Source: Onchocerca volvulus
Taxonomy: Eukaryota > Nematoda > Chromadorea > Rhabditida > Onchocercidae
Direction of reading: 5' to 3'
NCBI GenBank assembly: GCA_000499405.2
Contig: HG738138.1
Span: 17,957,753 to 18,021,752, forward strand
Length of the DNA: 64,000 nucleotides
Part shown: positions 25,431 through 38,120 of the stretch, piece after piece
How positions within the stretch are numbered: the stretch's first letter is position 1
Layout: every line of letters starts with the position of its first letter
Notes under the pieces: model-generated
What the model saw: the letters and a program-made list of their open reading frames with translations, nothing else
Database searches by the model: none
Told to the model about the DNA's origin: nothing
Program-made: the position numbers and the translations under genes

Positions 25431-27753
25431 ATTACAGACAGTTCTGATAGTATCTAATATGTTATTTCCGGAAGAATTGAACGGTATTCTCTATATTACT
25501 AACTATTTAACTTAATGTGCAAATATGAAACGGCTTTTCTCAAAGCATTAATCAAATGTTTGATAATTATTTCGAATAGATAATTTCGTTCTGCATAGCT
25601 TTCCGGAAGATTTTGACATTGATGATGGATAGATCAGGAAAAATGAGTGGTATGAAAAACTAAAAAAAAACCAAACTTGATTTATAATCTTTTTTAAAGT
25701 GAGCCACATGATCTCCAATGTGTAAAGCTAATATGAGAATTTAAAATAAAGAGCCTAGATCGATTGAAAGGGTCAAAAATGGAAGACTATACCTATAGAT
25801 GTTTTATTCTGACAACGTAGCAACTATAGCATTTTGTCTTGCAAATTGGCGGGCAGACACGGATGAATCAATTAAGTTCACTTTGTAAAGGTCATCATCA
25901 ATAAACCATAGGTCAATACGTCCATAATAAACCATAAGTTACTAACTCACTGATGACTTGGTAATTTATTATTGATTAGCTGATACCAATTCTCATTTCT
26001 AGCAAACACTAAAAATGAATCGCATACGACATACTGCTTCGCTTCAAATCAGTTAATAACATTTTCTATTTAAATGAAGCAAATTCAAAATTATCACATC
26101 AGACTAATGTAAAATTGACTTAATGTAAAATTGTTATCATTTTCAAACTTGGATGATAAGAGAAAAGAAGAGAGAAGTTGAGCAGTGCATCTTTCTTCTC
26201 TTTTCCTTTTTTTCTCCGACATGGGAATCTTCATTCTCAGCATAGAAAATTTGTCCAATTTTAAATATTTTCAAAAGTTCAAAATTGTTGGTTTCTATCA
26301 GCTGTGAATTTTGTTCACATATTTTGGACATATTTTCCCTTAATGCAGAATACCGCTTTGAGGAAAATGTTTGCTCTCTGAGGATAGACAGGATTTGAAT
26401 TCCTTCTCTGACGGCTGTTCAAACATGAGCATTACTCCTCATATAAAAAACTGCGAAAATGATAGAGAACCATTAGAGAGAATGAAATTTTGCAGCCTTC
26501 TTGTGACCCTTGACCCAGACGTTTCTTGCCAAGAAGAAAAGAAAAAAAGGTGCTTCTTTAACCTAAACATGAGAATTGGACCAAAAGAGAATATGGCACG
26601 TCCTTTCCCCTTCCAATTTTACTCAGGTCAAATTCGAATAGTGTCGTGTTGCAGCTATTGCTGCACAAAGAGAGAAAGATATCTTTGTCAACTGTGGTAG
26701 AAGTTGTTGCAGTGACAGATGGCGATATTTCCAACCATTTCGTGCTACTCTGAGCTAAGCTTTTAGTACTCGAATGTCAGGATTTAAATGCGATTCATTA
26801 TAGGTAATCAACTAGATATCGTTGAATTTTCAAATTTGCATTAAATAAAATCTGAAATCATTCGTTTAGAACAACTATGAAATGATATAATCCTTACATA
26901 GTCATCCGGTAATTACGAATGTCTTGAAGGAACGCAGATTTCGGATGAAATTTCTGACCACTTTCAGTAACGTGAAATTCAGATTGTTACTAACTCATCT
27001 ATGTAACTTATACCAGTAATCCTGAAAATTGCTAATAGTCAACGTTTTGTTTTTATTTAATTTAGATTTTCATTACATGCATATATTTTTACTTGAAGTT
27101 GTCAGTCTATCTCAATCTTCGATGATCATGCACATTTCCTACTATCAATACAGTAAATTAAACTATCAGTCGCTGATTGAGCCAATATTTTATTGATAAA
27201 TGCAATAAACATCGCAAAAATGGAATCAAAGTGACCACAAAAATGTGAAGGACAAATAATCGTTGGAAGCGACGACACATTGTATAAGGTGAAAAACAAT
27301 TAATGCTGATTAAAATTTCGATTTTTAAAGGAGTAAAAATTTACGTTTGCGCTTTCACTCGAAACAGATCGTAGACACTGATTACAATCGGCCCATACAA
27401 ATGCAATTTTTAAGACAGAAACTTCGAAAGAATTTGAATAAATGCTGGAATAAAATCTGAAATAGGTGAGACCATATGGAACGGTACAATGTGATAATGT
27501 CTGGAAGTGATGATAGATTAAACTACTTTGATCTTTTAAAAAAAACCGTTTCAAATTAGACTGTGGAAATTCAAGGGAATTTCATTATCTTCAGAAATTT
27601 CGAAAATTCGCTTGTAAGTGTAAAAATGTTATGGACATAACTGCATAAAACATTAACGATTTCAAACATTGTGCTCAAAAATTCTTTCTTTTTAGGAGTT
27701 TGCAAAAATGAAATATGAAGATGAATTTAGTTCTGGTAGATTAAAAATATGAA

Positions 27754-30700
27754 TCAAAAATTTACTATAATTTTTGTAATCAAAGCTGTTGCAATGGTTA
27801 TTCGATAGCTACCAATTTCTTCTTTCCCATAAATCATACTACGAATCAAATTTGTCTGTAGTTTCGGAAATTTATCAGGAAATTTTGAACTGAAAAAATT
27901 TAAATATTTGGAAGACAGGAAACATGTACAGTTATCGAATGTGGCTGTTTTTCGAAAATAAGACACTGAAATAAACAGCCTTGACATACATTTGTTGTAT
28001 GCTACATAATAGAACAAAAATTGTTTTTGATGAAATTGCTGTCATCTGACTCAAGTAATCGAACGTTTAATTAGAAATAATTCTTACCTTTTTGCCCTAT
28101 CTTTCCAATGATTGTCACATCTCTTCCATTAACAGAAATCTCTCCGTTCACGGTCACTTCATACTATCGATTGGTTAATTTTAATTTTTTATTTTCATAT
28201 TTTATTCTTATAAATAGAAATGCATGAATGTTTTGCTAGGAATTGGAAAAAAAATTGGTGAAGAAATTTGGATTTTTCCGGAAATTATAGAATTCTTTTG
28301 ATTTCTGGTTCAAAATAGGAAATTTAAATTTGAACTTTGACAGTTTTGATGGAATGGTTTTGTGCGCAAAACTAACAAACTGAAGCGGAGCTATCTGTTT
28401 TCTGCAATATCAATGCAAAAAGCCAGTCAACCAGTTCCGGACAATTGTTTCGAATAGATTAAATTTCCAAAATGCCATTGTTCTGTTTTGAACGGCACTT
28501 CAACTGTATCATTTGCTATACTAGTCGTCCATTTGTTTATTCAAAAAATTTTTAATATTTGAACAACTTCGCTTGCTTCACTCAAAGGAATTTAATGCTG
28601 CAAATTCTTTCTTTTAAAACTGCAAACAATGTGTTATTAATTGTGCAGTCGTTTTCGCTTTCTCTGTTTAACTACTAGAATTCTCTATTTCGATATTCAG
28701 ACAATTATTTATTACTAATGGATAAGGTCATATATCTAGAGGCTACTAGTGAGTAGCACTCAAATAAAGATTAACATAAAAGAACTGGAATCAGAAATAA
28801 GTAATCATTCAATGAAAATTTCTTGAAATTCATCATCAATTTCAAAAAAAAAAAAAAAAAAATTCCTCGATGGACAGTGACTGTTCAATGAATGTATCAT
28901 ATCATTTTCCTGTCATGAAATTAGAATCTACGAGAAACTCTTTGCAATTCAGAAACGATTAATGGTCATTCGTATATGACTGAGGTTTCGGAAGCTTCTA
29001 TGCATATTCAAAAGCAAACCATGCATAAAAGCAGTGTTAGGCAATTGTTGATACAATGATCAGTCGTCATCTATTTTGCTTCTTGTTAAAAGTGAAATGA
29101 GGTCAAAGTACTTCCGGAAATGAGATGAACTAAATCCCTATACTCAGAAATGTATTTCAATTCAATTTGACTTATTTTTTTGGCTGAGTTTCAATATCTG
29201 TATATAGCACCATGAAGTCAGAAAAATTAAAAACTTATTAGTAAAGCTCTCTAAAAAAAGGAAATTTTGAAATTTCGTTCTTACGATGAATAAACGTGGA
29301 AGAAGAAATGGAATTTGAAAGTGCAGAATATCATTGAAAAAAAGATCTGAGAAAACAAATACTGCAACTTTTCAAATCTTCTTAACAAGTCAAAATAATT
29401 TGAAATGAAATGAAAGAAATTGTAGTAATATTACTTATATATATTATCAAATACTTTTGTTATTAAATTTTTGCTACCCAGCTAATGCAAAGAAACTACT
29501 ATAATTTTTCTTGAATAACTTCTGATTGAGGATTTCTAATTTTAATTTCTTTTTCAAAAGACTGATCGATGAGATATACAAATGAGAAAGGTACTGTCTT
29601 ATCTCTATACAAATTTTTTTCGAAACTATTTAAATTCAACAAATTTTATAGTGATTGTTCAATTAAAAGGGTGTTAAATAATGTCATTGGTTTGTAGCGA
29701 ACGCTCCGTTTAGAAATTTTTACAAATTGTCTCAGCAAAATTTATCTTCGCTCAGATGAGATAAATAGATGACAGGCAAAGAAGAAATGACTTCAAAGCA
29801 TTTGCACCGATCCATCCATTCACTGAATCAGTCAGCGACAGTGATGCTTCCAAGAGAGCAATGGAATAAATTGAAATGTAATTTCTTATCAGACTAAAAC
29901 CAATTAAATTTAAGAGAAAATCCTTGGTATGCTTGAAAAATTAAAAAGTTCTTCACAACTAAACTTTCAAATTTTTATTTTAGCAAATGATATAAGAAGT
30001 TGATGAATTTAAAAAAGTTTTTACTGGTCACATCAAAAAAAAGGGCGTATCTTAATTTTGAAAAAAATTTTGCTCCTCGTTTCCAATTCATTTTTAAAAA
30101 TTTGAAAATGGACAAAGATTTTAATGTTTCTGAGATTTGAAGGAGCAACTTTTACTGACTTCGGTATCTGAAGTAAAACGAACACTGGGAAAACTTCTGG
30201 TGAAAGATTTAAGAAAAATATGTTGCAATTGAATCAATAATCTTACAATCGTACAAAGTATTGAAGTGGTTGCCAAATGAACCTGAATTTCTGGAAAGGT
30301 AATTCTAGAATTTTGTTTAAGCATTTTCTGTGCATGATAGGAAACTCTTCGAAATAAAATAATTTGTCTAGAAGGTGAAACTGTCCGCCTATGGAAAAAT
30401 TCCAGTCCTAATTAAAAGAGAAATTACAACTTCAAAGATTTTCGAAAATTTTCAAACATAACAATTTAAGGCAGTCCCATCATTTCTTTATCCATCTCGA
30501 AAGTTAACTTCCGAATATGAATTTCTGTTATTATGGATGTTTTGTCTTTTTCTTTCCATGAAGTTCAAAAATGTAGCAACATGAAGTATAATTTTCTCTT
30601 TTGCATCGATCTGACAAGCTTAAGGAGAGAGTCCGATCTGTGTCAATCAATGAGTTTCGAAAAGAACACAGGCAATCGATGTACCTGAGTAAACAATTTG

Positions 30701-31378
30701 GATAGAGATAATCAGATGTAAATAGGAAAAAAGCAAGTAAATAACTTTTGAATCAATTTCACCTTAATTCTGCATTTTAAAAGAATATTAAATTGATATT
30801 TTAGTTGCGAGAAATCAATACTTATATCAGACGATCTGATGCAATTATAATTTAAAACTATCTTTAATGAATCTTGAGAGAAAGAAGCACAGGAAATTTT
30901 TGCTTTCAAATTTGAAAGTAACAAAAGAAATTTGAATATATTTCAAATCCTTGAACACTTTCCCACACACATATATATATATATTCCAAAAAATATATAT
31001 GTAAGTTCAGTACTAGTTGCAAAATAAATGTTAGGTAAATTTCATGCCAACATATTATCACCATATCAGAATTTCATTTTGAAATTTGCAAGAATTTTGA
31101 AATGTCACGAATTCAAGGAAAAATCTCCTTGCATTTCATCAAACAAATTAAACCGAAACATGGTCACGCTATAGAAATGATGCACCTGTTACAGGATAAT
31201 AGGCAAGGAAAAAAGGTACGGCTGCGAATGATAGATAATTAACAAAATTCACGTTTGGTTCAGTTTTCATTTTTTATAACGGTCCATTTCGGACATTACA
31301 TCATCAGTGTTAGGTGCGGAAAAGGCACACAACCTTCAATCATCATTTGATCGGTGACCGATTTGGCCGACACCACCA

Positions 31379-31426
<48 letters not shown>

Positions 31427-33269
31427 CAGAAACGTTGATCCCACTAGACCATTATCAATCAACGAACACATGCAGAAACGTTGATCCCACTAGACCATTA
31501 TCAATCAACGAAATGAAATTTTTCAAAAGATAAGAAAACAAACAAAAAACTGTAATTTAATCGATGACAAAAATTTGACCTTCGAGAAAACAATGTACTC
31601 TGCACTGATTGTTAAGCAATGACGAATGTTTGGATTAGCTTTTTTTAAATTTATTCAGTCAGAAATTTTTATTTTTTATGAATCTCACGATATTTGAGAA
31701 AATTTTTGAGAAATCCATAGATTTTTGCAGTGTAATCAATGATTCCCTAATTTCATCAGTATATCATCACCAATAACAAAACAACACATAACTTTTAGGA
31801 AAACACTTATCAGCACATCACAAAAAAACTCAAAAATTAGCATATCTTTGATAGTCTCTTTTGTAGTTCTTTCAATTTCTCGCCATCTGCTAATTTTTTC
31901 GCCTTGGATAATTTAACATGATACACTGGTCTTGCTTAATATTTCGAGAAAATTGAATGACAATCCAGATTGTGACCAATTTCAGTTCACGCATATCTTA
32001 TTTAATTGTTCGTAAAAACTGTAAATCAGAATTTCAGGTAAAATTCCTTCTCTATTTTCTTCTGGAATTCAATAAAAACATATCTTATGTAAATCCAGAT
32101 CCAGAAGAGAAAATTAATTGCTTGAATTCCTGATTTATTGAGATATTTACATTCACCCAGTTTATTGAAAGTTTGAAAAAGACTGACCCTTCGAATGTTT
32201 GTATATTTCTTCTTTGCCGAATCTCAAGATAATTTTAAAAAATATTCCCAGTTTTATTGATTATATTTTGTCTTAGGCTCCATTATTTTTCCAAATTAAT
32301 TTTAGCAAATTGTTTGAACGGTCATGTCGAGTAATCTATGCTGCATTAGCAAATTATGTTATCATAAAGTCTAACCTTTGACATTTGTCTTGCATTTTTA
32401 TCGTAGTAGATTGCCCGTGGTACCAAGCATCTCTAGCAGTGTAAGAATTCCACATGCATATTGTCCTATCAAAACATTTTAAAAATACACTAAAGTGAGT
32501 CAGGAATTACTGAAAAAAAATTATGCAAAAATATACTGAAACTTATTTGAAGCATGAGAAAATATGAAATTTAATAATTCCTGAAATTCAATGAAATTCC
32601 ATATCGTATCTCTTGTTTTTCTTCAGGAATTGTTCGAAAAAAAAAATGCTTTTGCAGCCTTATTTTGGCGTTGCATGTTCTGGTTATCTTTCCAGCATTC
32701 CTCAAGACAGAAGTTAATTTTAAACTTTATCAACTGTCTAAATAAACATAACGGGAACGACTAAAAATTTAAAATAAGTTCCAAATTTTTAAAATCTTTA
32801 CTCCCTTTCCCAGAAAAAAAATTGTTTCTTGCAGACGGTGATCTTCTGCGTCCAGGAACCAAATGATACTTCTTTTTCTTCTTGATTCTTTAATAGTTCT
32901 TTTTTTTTCAATACCATAGATTTTATGGGAGATTGATTAATAAAGTACTGAAAAGATAAAAACGGAGCAATTCATATGTAATGCTCCACCTCCATATATT
33001 TGAATCTGGAATTAGCGCCACGAAACTTCGAAATAATAAGTGGGGAAAACTTCGACCTCGAATTTCAATTAATGAATGAGAAGCGATGAGATTTTGAATT
33101 TATTGCTTGACGCTTTATAGCAAAAAAAAAAAAATTAAATTTGTTGTTGTTTGTTGTTGGAAGTAGTCTAAGCGGACGGAAAACGATGATTAGGGTTGAG
33201 CGTTTTGAAAGATGGCGAAGATATCGAAAAAAAAAAAGCAAATAAACTCACCCTGGATGAACTGGCCAT
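27754..33269 (-). CDS. Candidate multi-exon gene, unrecognised product
   Basis: Seven pieces join in phase on the minus strand: 33269-33252 (ATG, MASSSR), 32580-32543, 32465-32376, 30290-30247, 29361-29285, 28163-28088 and 27965-27754 (stop), giving about 184 residues. The best-looking exons read ICMWNSYTARDAWYHGQSTT, NSGSFGNHFNTLYD and YEVTVNGEISVNGRDVTII, each with clean AG and GT sites. The second and fifth pieces are weaker; the second has a poor GTTTCA donor. A TATAAATAG lies at 33299-33291, just upstream of the first ATG. No family is recognised, and the sparse exons over 5.5 kb mean some joins may be chance. Treat the 32.4 and 28.1 kb exons as the most credible parts. Confidence 0.3.
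31381..31423. repeat. (CA)n microsatellite
   Basis: About 21 uninterrupted CA units on the plus strand, directly abutting the tandem duplication that follows. Confidence 0.97.
31422..31513. repeat. 46-bp tandem duplication
   Basis: Two identical head-to-tail copies of a 46-bp unit beginning ACATGCAGAAACG and ending CAATCAACGA, immediately after the CA repeat. Consistent with slippage or local duplication. Confidence 0.9.
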
Positions 33270-34692
33270 AATCAATTTAAACTTGAGTGACTATTTATAG
33301 TCAACCACTTTACGGACAACTATTGGAAAAATGCCTGACTGCACCTGCTGTCTCAACTGATCATAATTATTCTGGAAGAAGATTATTCGTTTAAATGTAA
33401 GGAAATGAAGATCGATTCAAATAATATAGGGTAATTGGTCCATGTCAGATACTGCTAATGAACTGAAGAAAATCTCTGGCAGTGCTCTCATGTTGCGACT
33501 ATGCGACACAGATAATCTCCTTCGACAGAAGCCTGCAAATGCTTCAGATTTTGTTCGTGGCAACTTGAGAAGCTATCAAAGGATAAATATTATCTTTGAT
33601 CGTTGTTATTGATCATCACACTGATTTCATGCATCATTTAATCCTAATCAGTATAAATTTCCTATTTAACTAAGGGAATTTTATCGAAACAACCTCTAAT
33701 CTTGTCCTACTATCTTGATTTTCACCGCATAAAAATTTTAGGAAAAAAGCAGTTGATCATCATTCAACCAGTTGTCTCTTTTGATCTTCGTTCACAACCT
33801 TCTCAATATTTGCGATAAGAAGTTTTCATTGGTCAATTCTAGCACATTCAATCATCAATTGTCCAATTGAATATTTCAAAAATAATTACTAATAAATTGT
33901 TATGATGTGAAATATGAATAATAAAATTAAAGGGGTTACCTAAAAAGAGATTAAATGTAAATAAATTACTTTTCTGTGCGATGTTTATGACAACTAATAA
34001 CAAGGATGCAATCTAAAGGTTATTAGATAGCCATTTGTTTGTTACATAATTTGGACAAAGAAGTCGAGTAAAATTTACGAAAAAGCATGAACAATGGGCC
34101 AAAAAGTTGAGAATAAAGAAGTATAGCTGATTAGTAAAGAATTTAAGCAAAATTTTTACTTCTAAAAATATTTGCTTAAATTAAGCAAGAAGCTGGCAAA
34201 AATATTTCCATACAAATAAGTTGTAAAAAAAACTAATGACTTAAAGTATAATTTTTTAATGAACTGGAATTAGTAAAATGACCAAAATTGGAGGGATAGC
34301 AAATGGAATTTAAACGTTGCAGTGCTTCTAAGAGTAACTGATGATAAAAGTTTTTGATTTCAAAAATTCAAAATTAGCAGCAGACATTTTCTTTTATTCA
34401 GATTAAAAATTTTTTTAGTTATGGAAATATTAAATTCCCTTAATGAAGGGTACATTCTTGTTCTTTTAGAGTTTCGTTGAGGTCGAAAGAAAATTTGAAT
34501 TTTCTAAAAATTTGAAAAATTCCATTATAATAACGCATAATTACTATGTGAAGTTTAAATGCAGAGTGTGGGGGTATATGATCGTCGTCAAAAAATGCTA
34601 ATTCATATTTGGTATGGTTGCTGGCACGGTGTGTATCATATTATTTTAATCGGAAGACGAGAATTATCGATGATCGATACTATCGCTCTGTT

Positions 34693-34845
34693 CGCTTCGC
34701 AAACTGTTGTCCTTTATATGAGTAAATAATTAGCGTTCCTATCATTTTTCACCATTGCAGACCGATCTATTCTATTCGACAGAGATAATGGCAAAATTCA
34801 AATTTTCAAATTGCACATTACTTTTATGAATTATTTACCACTACA
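34693..34845. repeat. Dispersed repeat, copy 2 (partner at 25.3 kb)
   Basis: Diverged copy of 25283-25430 in the same orientation, with shared blocks TTTATATGAGTAAATAA and TAGCGTTCCTATCATTT. Ends are approximate. Confidence 0.7.
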
Positions 34846-36430
34846 TTTCTAACAATTTTGACAATAATGGGATACTAATAACTCGACTATTTATATATTT
34901 ATGGTAATGCTAAGAAATGATGCGTAGAATAGGCAGGCTGCATTTGAAGAAGAGAAATGATTTAACGAAAAATTTCAAACTTCACTGATTCTTCTTCACT
35001 TTCGATCATTACCAGTATCACCGTAATTAAAAGCCAATTTAGTTTTCTTATTATTTATTGGCATCTATATGGTTTCAGTATTCATTGAGAATGTAGAAGA
35101 AAATGAAAATGAGAGCTGTAAATGAATTTATTTTTAATAGAATACCAAGAAATTTTTCATAAATATTATAATTAAAATTTGAAAAGATTTAAATTCTTTT
35201 TATCTTAATAAAATTCGAAAAATGTGATCATTGCTTGACTATGTATTCAGATGTCACCTAGCCGAATTGCCTGCTATATGACAAAGGAATCTGCATTTTG
35301 TCCATTACTCAAATGAATTTTAAAGCTCACCACCAATCACTATTGTGTAACATTTGTCAATTAATTGAAACGAAACAAAAGAGAAGCAAAATATCAACAA
35401 GGTTGAGTTGAGGGAATAGTCCGGTAGGAAACAAGGTATGGTTGACAAGGACAAGGACAAGTCACCACTACAGGCGGCAACCATAACATCAAAACCAGCA
35501 CATACTGAAAATTTTTGAATTTTTCATTGCTCCAACATAGTAGAAAGTAGCAGACATCGGCTACTATCCCAATGAATACCCATGAATTTGTAAATGCCAT
35601 TTTGAATGATTAATTAATGTCCATCAATGACCGGTACAAGATCAAATAGGGGACCAACATCTGTTTGTTTAAAATTTTAAGCTGAAATTTTTTGAAATGT
35701 AATAAATCTACGAAGTAATCAAATTCTTATTTTCAAGCTAAAATCCAGTCATAATAGCTAGTTCGTCTTATATCATTAGCATAAACAGGATACTGAAGTT
35801 TTTGAGATCGATGAAAAATACATAAGATTTCAATAATTGTACTCCGGCATGCATTATGGCTGTGTTTAAGTATGTACCCACCGATTATTCGATTTTGAAG
35901 CTCCAATAATTAAAGCATGTTCGGGAAAAAGATAATTATTTCTAACAAGACTGTATTTTGAACAGCCAATGGTTTCTGAATTTAGATGAAGTGCTTATCA
36001 ATGACAAATGATCCTCTTCACTTTTGAAAAATATTTCAGAAAACAAAGAAATAGAATCCACTAAAATTTGACACTTCGAGAAAGTTCAAGATTAAATTTC
36101 GTTTAAAAAGAAATTAAATTTGGAAGTTCGATGTATTAATAAATGGCAATCGTCTGCAGAAAAATGATAACACAATAGCATTGTTAAGAGAAGCACAAGA
36201 AGATAAATGTTGCAAAAGTCCAATAATAAATCTAGCGAGCGTAGCATCGATCGCCGTCATTTGTTAGAACCGAAAATATTTTATAATACTTTTTAGCAGT
36301 TTATATGGAAGGAATAAAAGGTTTACTGTCATTAAATAATTCATTCTATATGCTCTTTTTTCCCACCAGATATTTGAATATATACTAAAAAAAAAAAAAG
36401 GGAAAAGATTCGTACCGATTGATCATCATT

Positions 36431-36622
36431 TCATTGGTTATAACAGCTATGCAAATTGATGGTTTTTTCTGATGCTTTAATAAAAAAAATAACCATTGAT
36501 ATTTGAATTTTTGGAGCCATTATAGATAGACAACAAGGAATATTTGCGAAGAAAAAGATAGAAAGAAGAAAACAAGAACAAATTAGTAACTTTTTCATTT
36601 TGAATTTGTTTATGTCCTGCAT
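36431..36622 (-). CDS. Small ORF with signal-peptide-like N-terminus
   Basis: 63 codons. From an internal ATG at 36598 it reads MKKLLICSCFLLSIFFFANI, a strongly hydrophobic stretch after two Lys, like a signal peptide or first exon of a secreted protein. The rest is unrecognised, and A/T-rich DNA yields such frames by chance. No downstream exon could be joined. Confidence 0.18.
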   Translation of the reverse strand: MQDINKFKMKKLLICSCFLLSIFFFANIPCCLSIMAPKIQISMVIFFIKASEKTINLHSCYNQ

Positions 36623-38024
36623 TTAAAAATATTTAGTTGTTGAAAAATGATTTCACACCTGTTGTTCCAATCCTTTTCATTCCTTAGAACTTTGCAAGGA
36701 CATTTTTACAACTTACTGAAATGTGAAATAAGTTGATTTATCATTTTTATTTATTTTGTTTTTTAGGCTATAATAACAATAAATAGAAAGTAATGTAGCT
36801 ATAAATCATCTGTCGTATGATAATCAAAGATGGCAATTTTGATAAATGAGCAACGTTTCGATATTCATTATCCAGCAAAAACAATTTTTGCTGCTCTCAA
36901 ACTTAATAATCGAATCATAAACTCAGTATGTGTACGAGAAAAGCAGTAAATTCAAGGAAAGATTTTCATTTCAAAATATTTATTGTTTGTCAAATTTACT
37001 GAAATGAAATGATATTAAAAATCAGTATTCAAATACACATCTTTACGCTTATAAAGCATGAAGCTTGCAGACAAAATCACTTTCCCTGTAGCATTAAATA
37101 GAAAAATTAAGTGGAAAAATTTACTTATTAGCTAGCAGTTATGAAAGTATTCAGCTTTGTTGCTAGCAAAGGAAGCAAAGAACTATTTTGCTGTCTTTGA
37201 CAAAATTAAATGGAACAAATTTCATAAAAATTTTACGGAGAAGTCAGCAAATTTGTTGAAAATTAACAAATTTAATCAAAATTTATAAAAATTTGCAACT
37301 CAAATGAGAACTTGAAGGAAAAAGGGATGAATATGAATTTGCTTAGAAAAATCTATCTGCGGCAATTTCCTTTCAAAGGCTTTTCAAGTTTTGAAAAGGT
37401 CAGGTGTCGTCGATACCGAGTCATGAAATTAAATATTTCGAATTCATTTTAATAAAAGAAAAAAAAAAAGAAAAAAGATGAAATAGAAATTATATAAACT
37501 CTTGTGTCAAATTTTTATCGGACTACTCAAGACTTCAATTTTCACTAAATTATTCTTCGACCAAGTATTTTTGTCGAAGGAAATGAATTATACCGAACGC
37601 ATATTTTACCAGAAAGTAAATTAAAATGATTTATTTTGAACGCTGATTTTATGGTCCTTCGTTGGAATGTCCAAATAAAAAATTATCTCTTACGTAATCG
37701 TCATTAGTGAAAGCTAAGCTATAGACTAAATAGATAATAACGCCCAAATATCGGCTAAAATAGTATTCTATAAGTAATACTTTTAGTTAAATAACTTCTC
37801 TGAAAAGCAAACGTTGCATTCAAATTAAGAGAAATTATTGGGCTGAATTTTTCAAAATTTTGAAGAAGAAAGTGAAGATTTCAAACAAAGTGGCCACATG
37901 AAATATCATGGATAAAGTGAAGTGTGCTATGTATTTCACAAAATTCTAACAGATGTAAACAATAATTTTTGATCCTATCGCTATCTTACCATACTTTTTT
38001 ATCCGTGTGAAATATTTGCGGAGA

Positions 38025-38120
38025 ATGAATTTTCATTTCTCAATTCTACTACTGCACTTTGTCATCTTGTCTTGCTGTTTCTCAGCTTATGAGCACAACT
38101 ATCCTCTATCATTCATCTGA
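38025..38120 (+). CDS. Small ORF with signal-peptide-like N-terminus
   Basis: 31 codons opening MNFHFSILLLHFVILSCCFS, a good secretion signal with a plausible cleavage after SA. It stops soon after, while an overlapping frame continues to 38256 with Cys residues and ends PRYQWPWYLISA. The pair could be a small secreted peptide precursor interrupted by a frameshift or an undetected splice, or coincidence. Confidence 0.2.
   Translation: MNFHFSILLLHFVILSCCFSAYEHNYPLSFI

Larger units (their letters stand above)
21691..27753. other. Gene-poor region with isolated exon-like pieces
   Basis: About 6 kb without a supportable gene. One exon-like piece lies on the minus strand at 22188-22084 (35 codons, TTTCAG acceptor, GTTAGA donor), but no phase-matched partner was found. 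A 109-codon open frame at 26371-26700 (+) and a 106-codon one at 24545-24225 (-) have no recognisable motif. A TATATATAAGAG sequence near 24.32 kb on the minus strand is promoter-like but leads to no gene I can define. Confidence 0.4.

Noticed and set aside
26371..26700. 109-codon plus-strand frame
   Set aside because: No family, no splice partners; length alone is not enough in 64 kb of six-frame reading.
32800..32900. Lys/Arg-rich minus-strand frame (LVPGRRRSPSARNN)
   Set aside because: Could be an exon, but the composition is driven by A-rich DNA and it does not join in phase to the neighbouring candidate exons.
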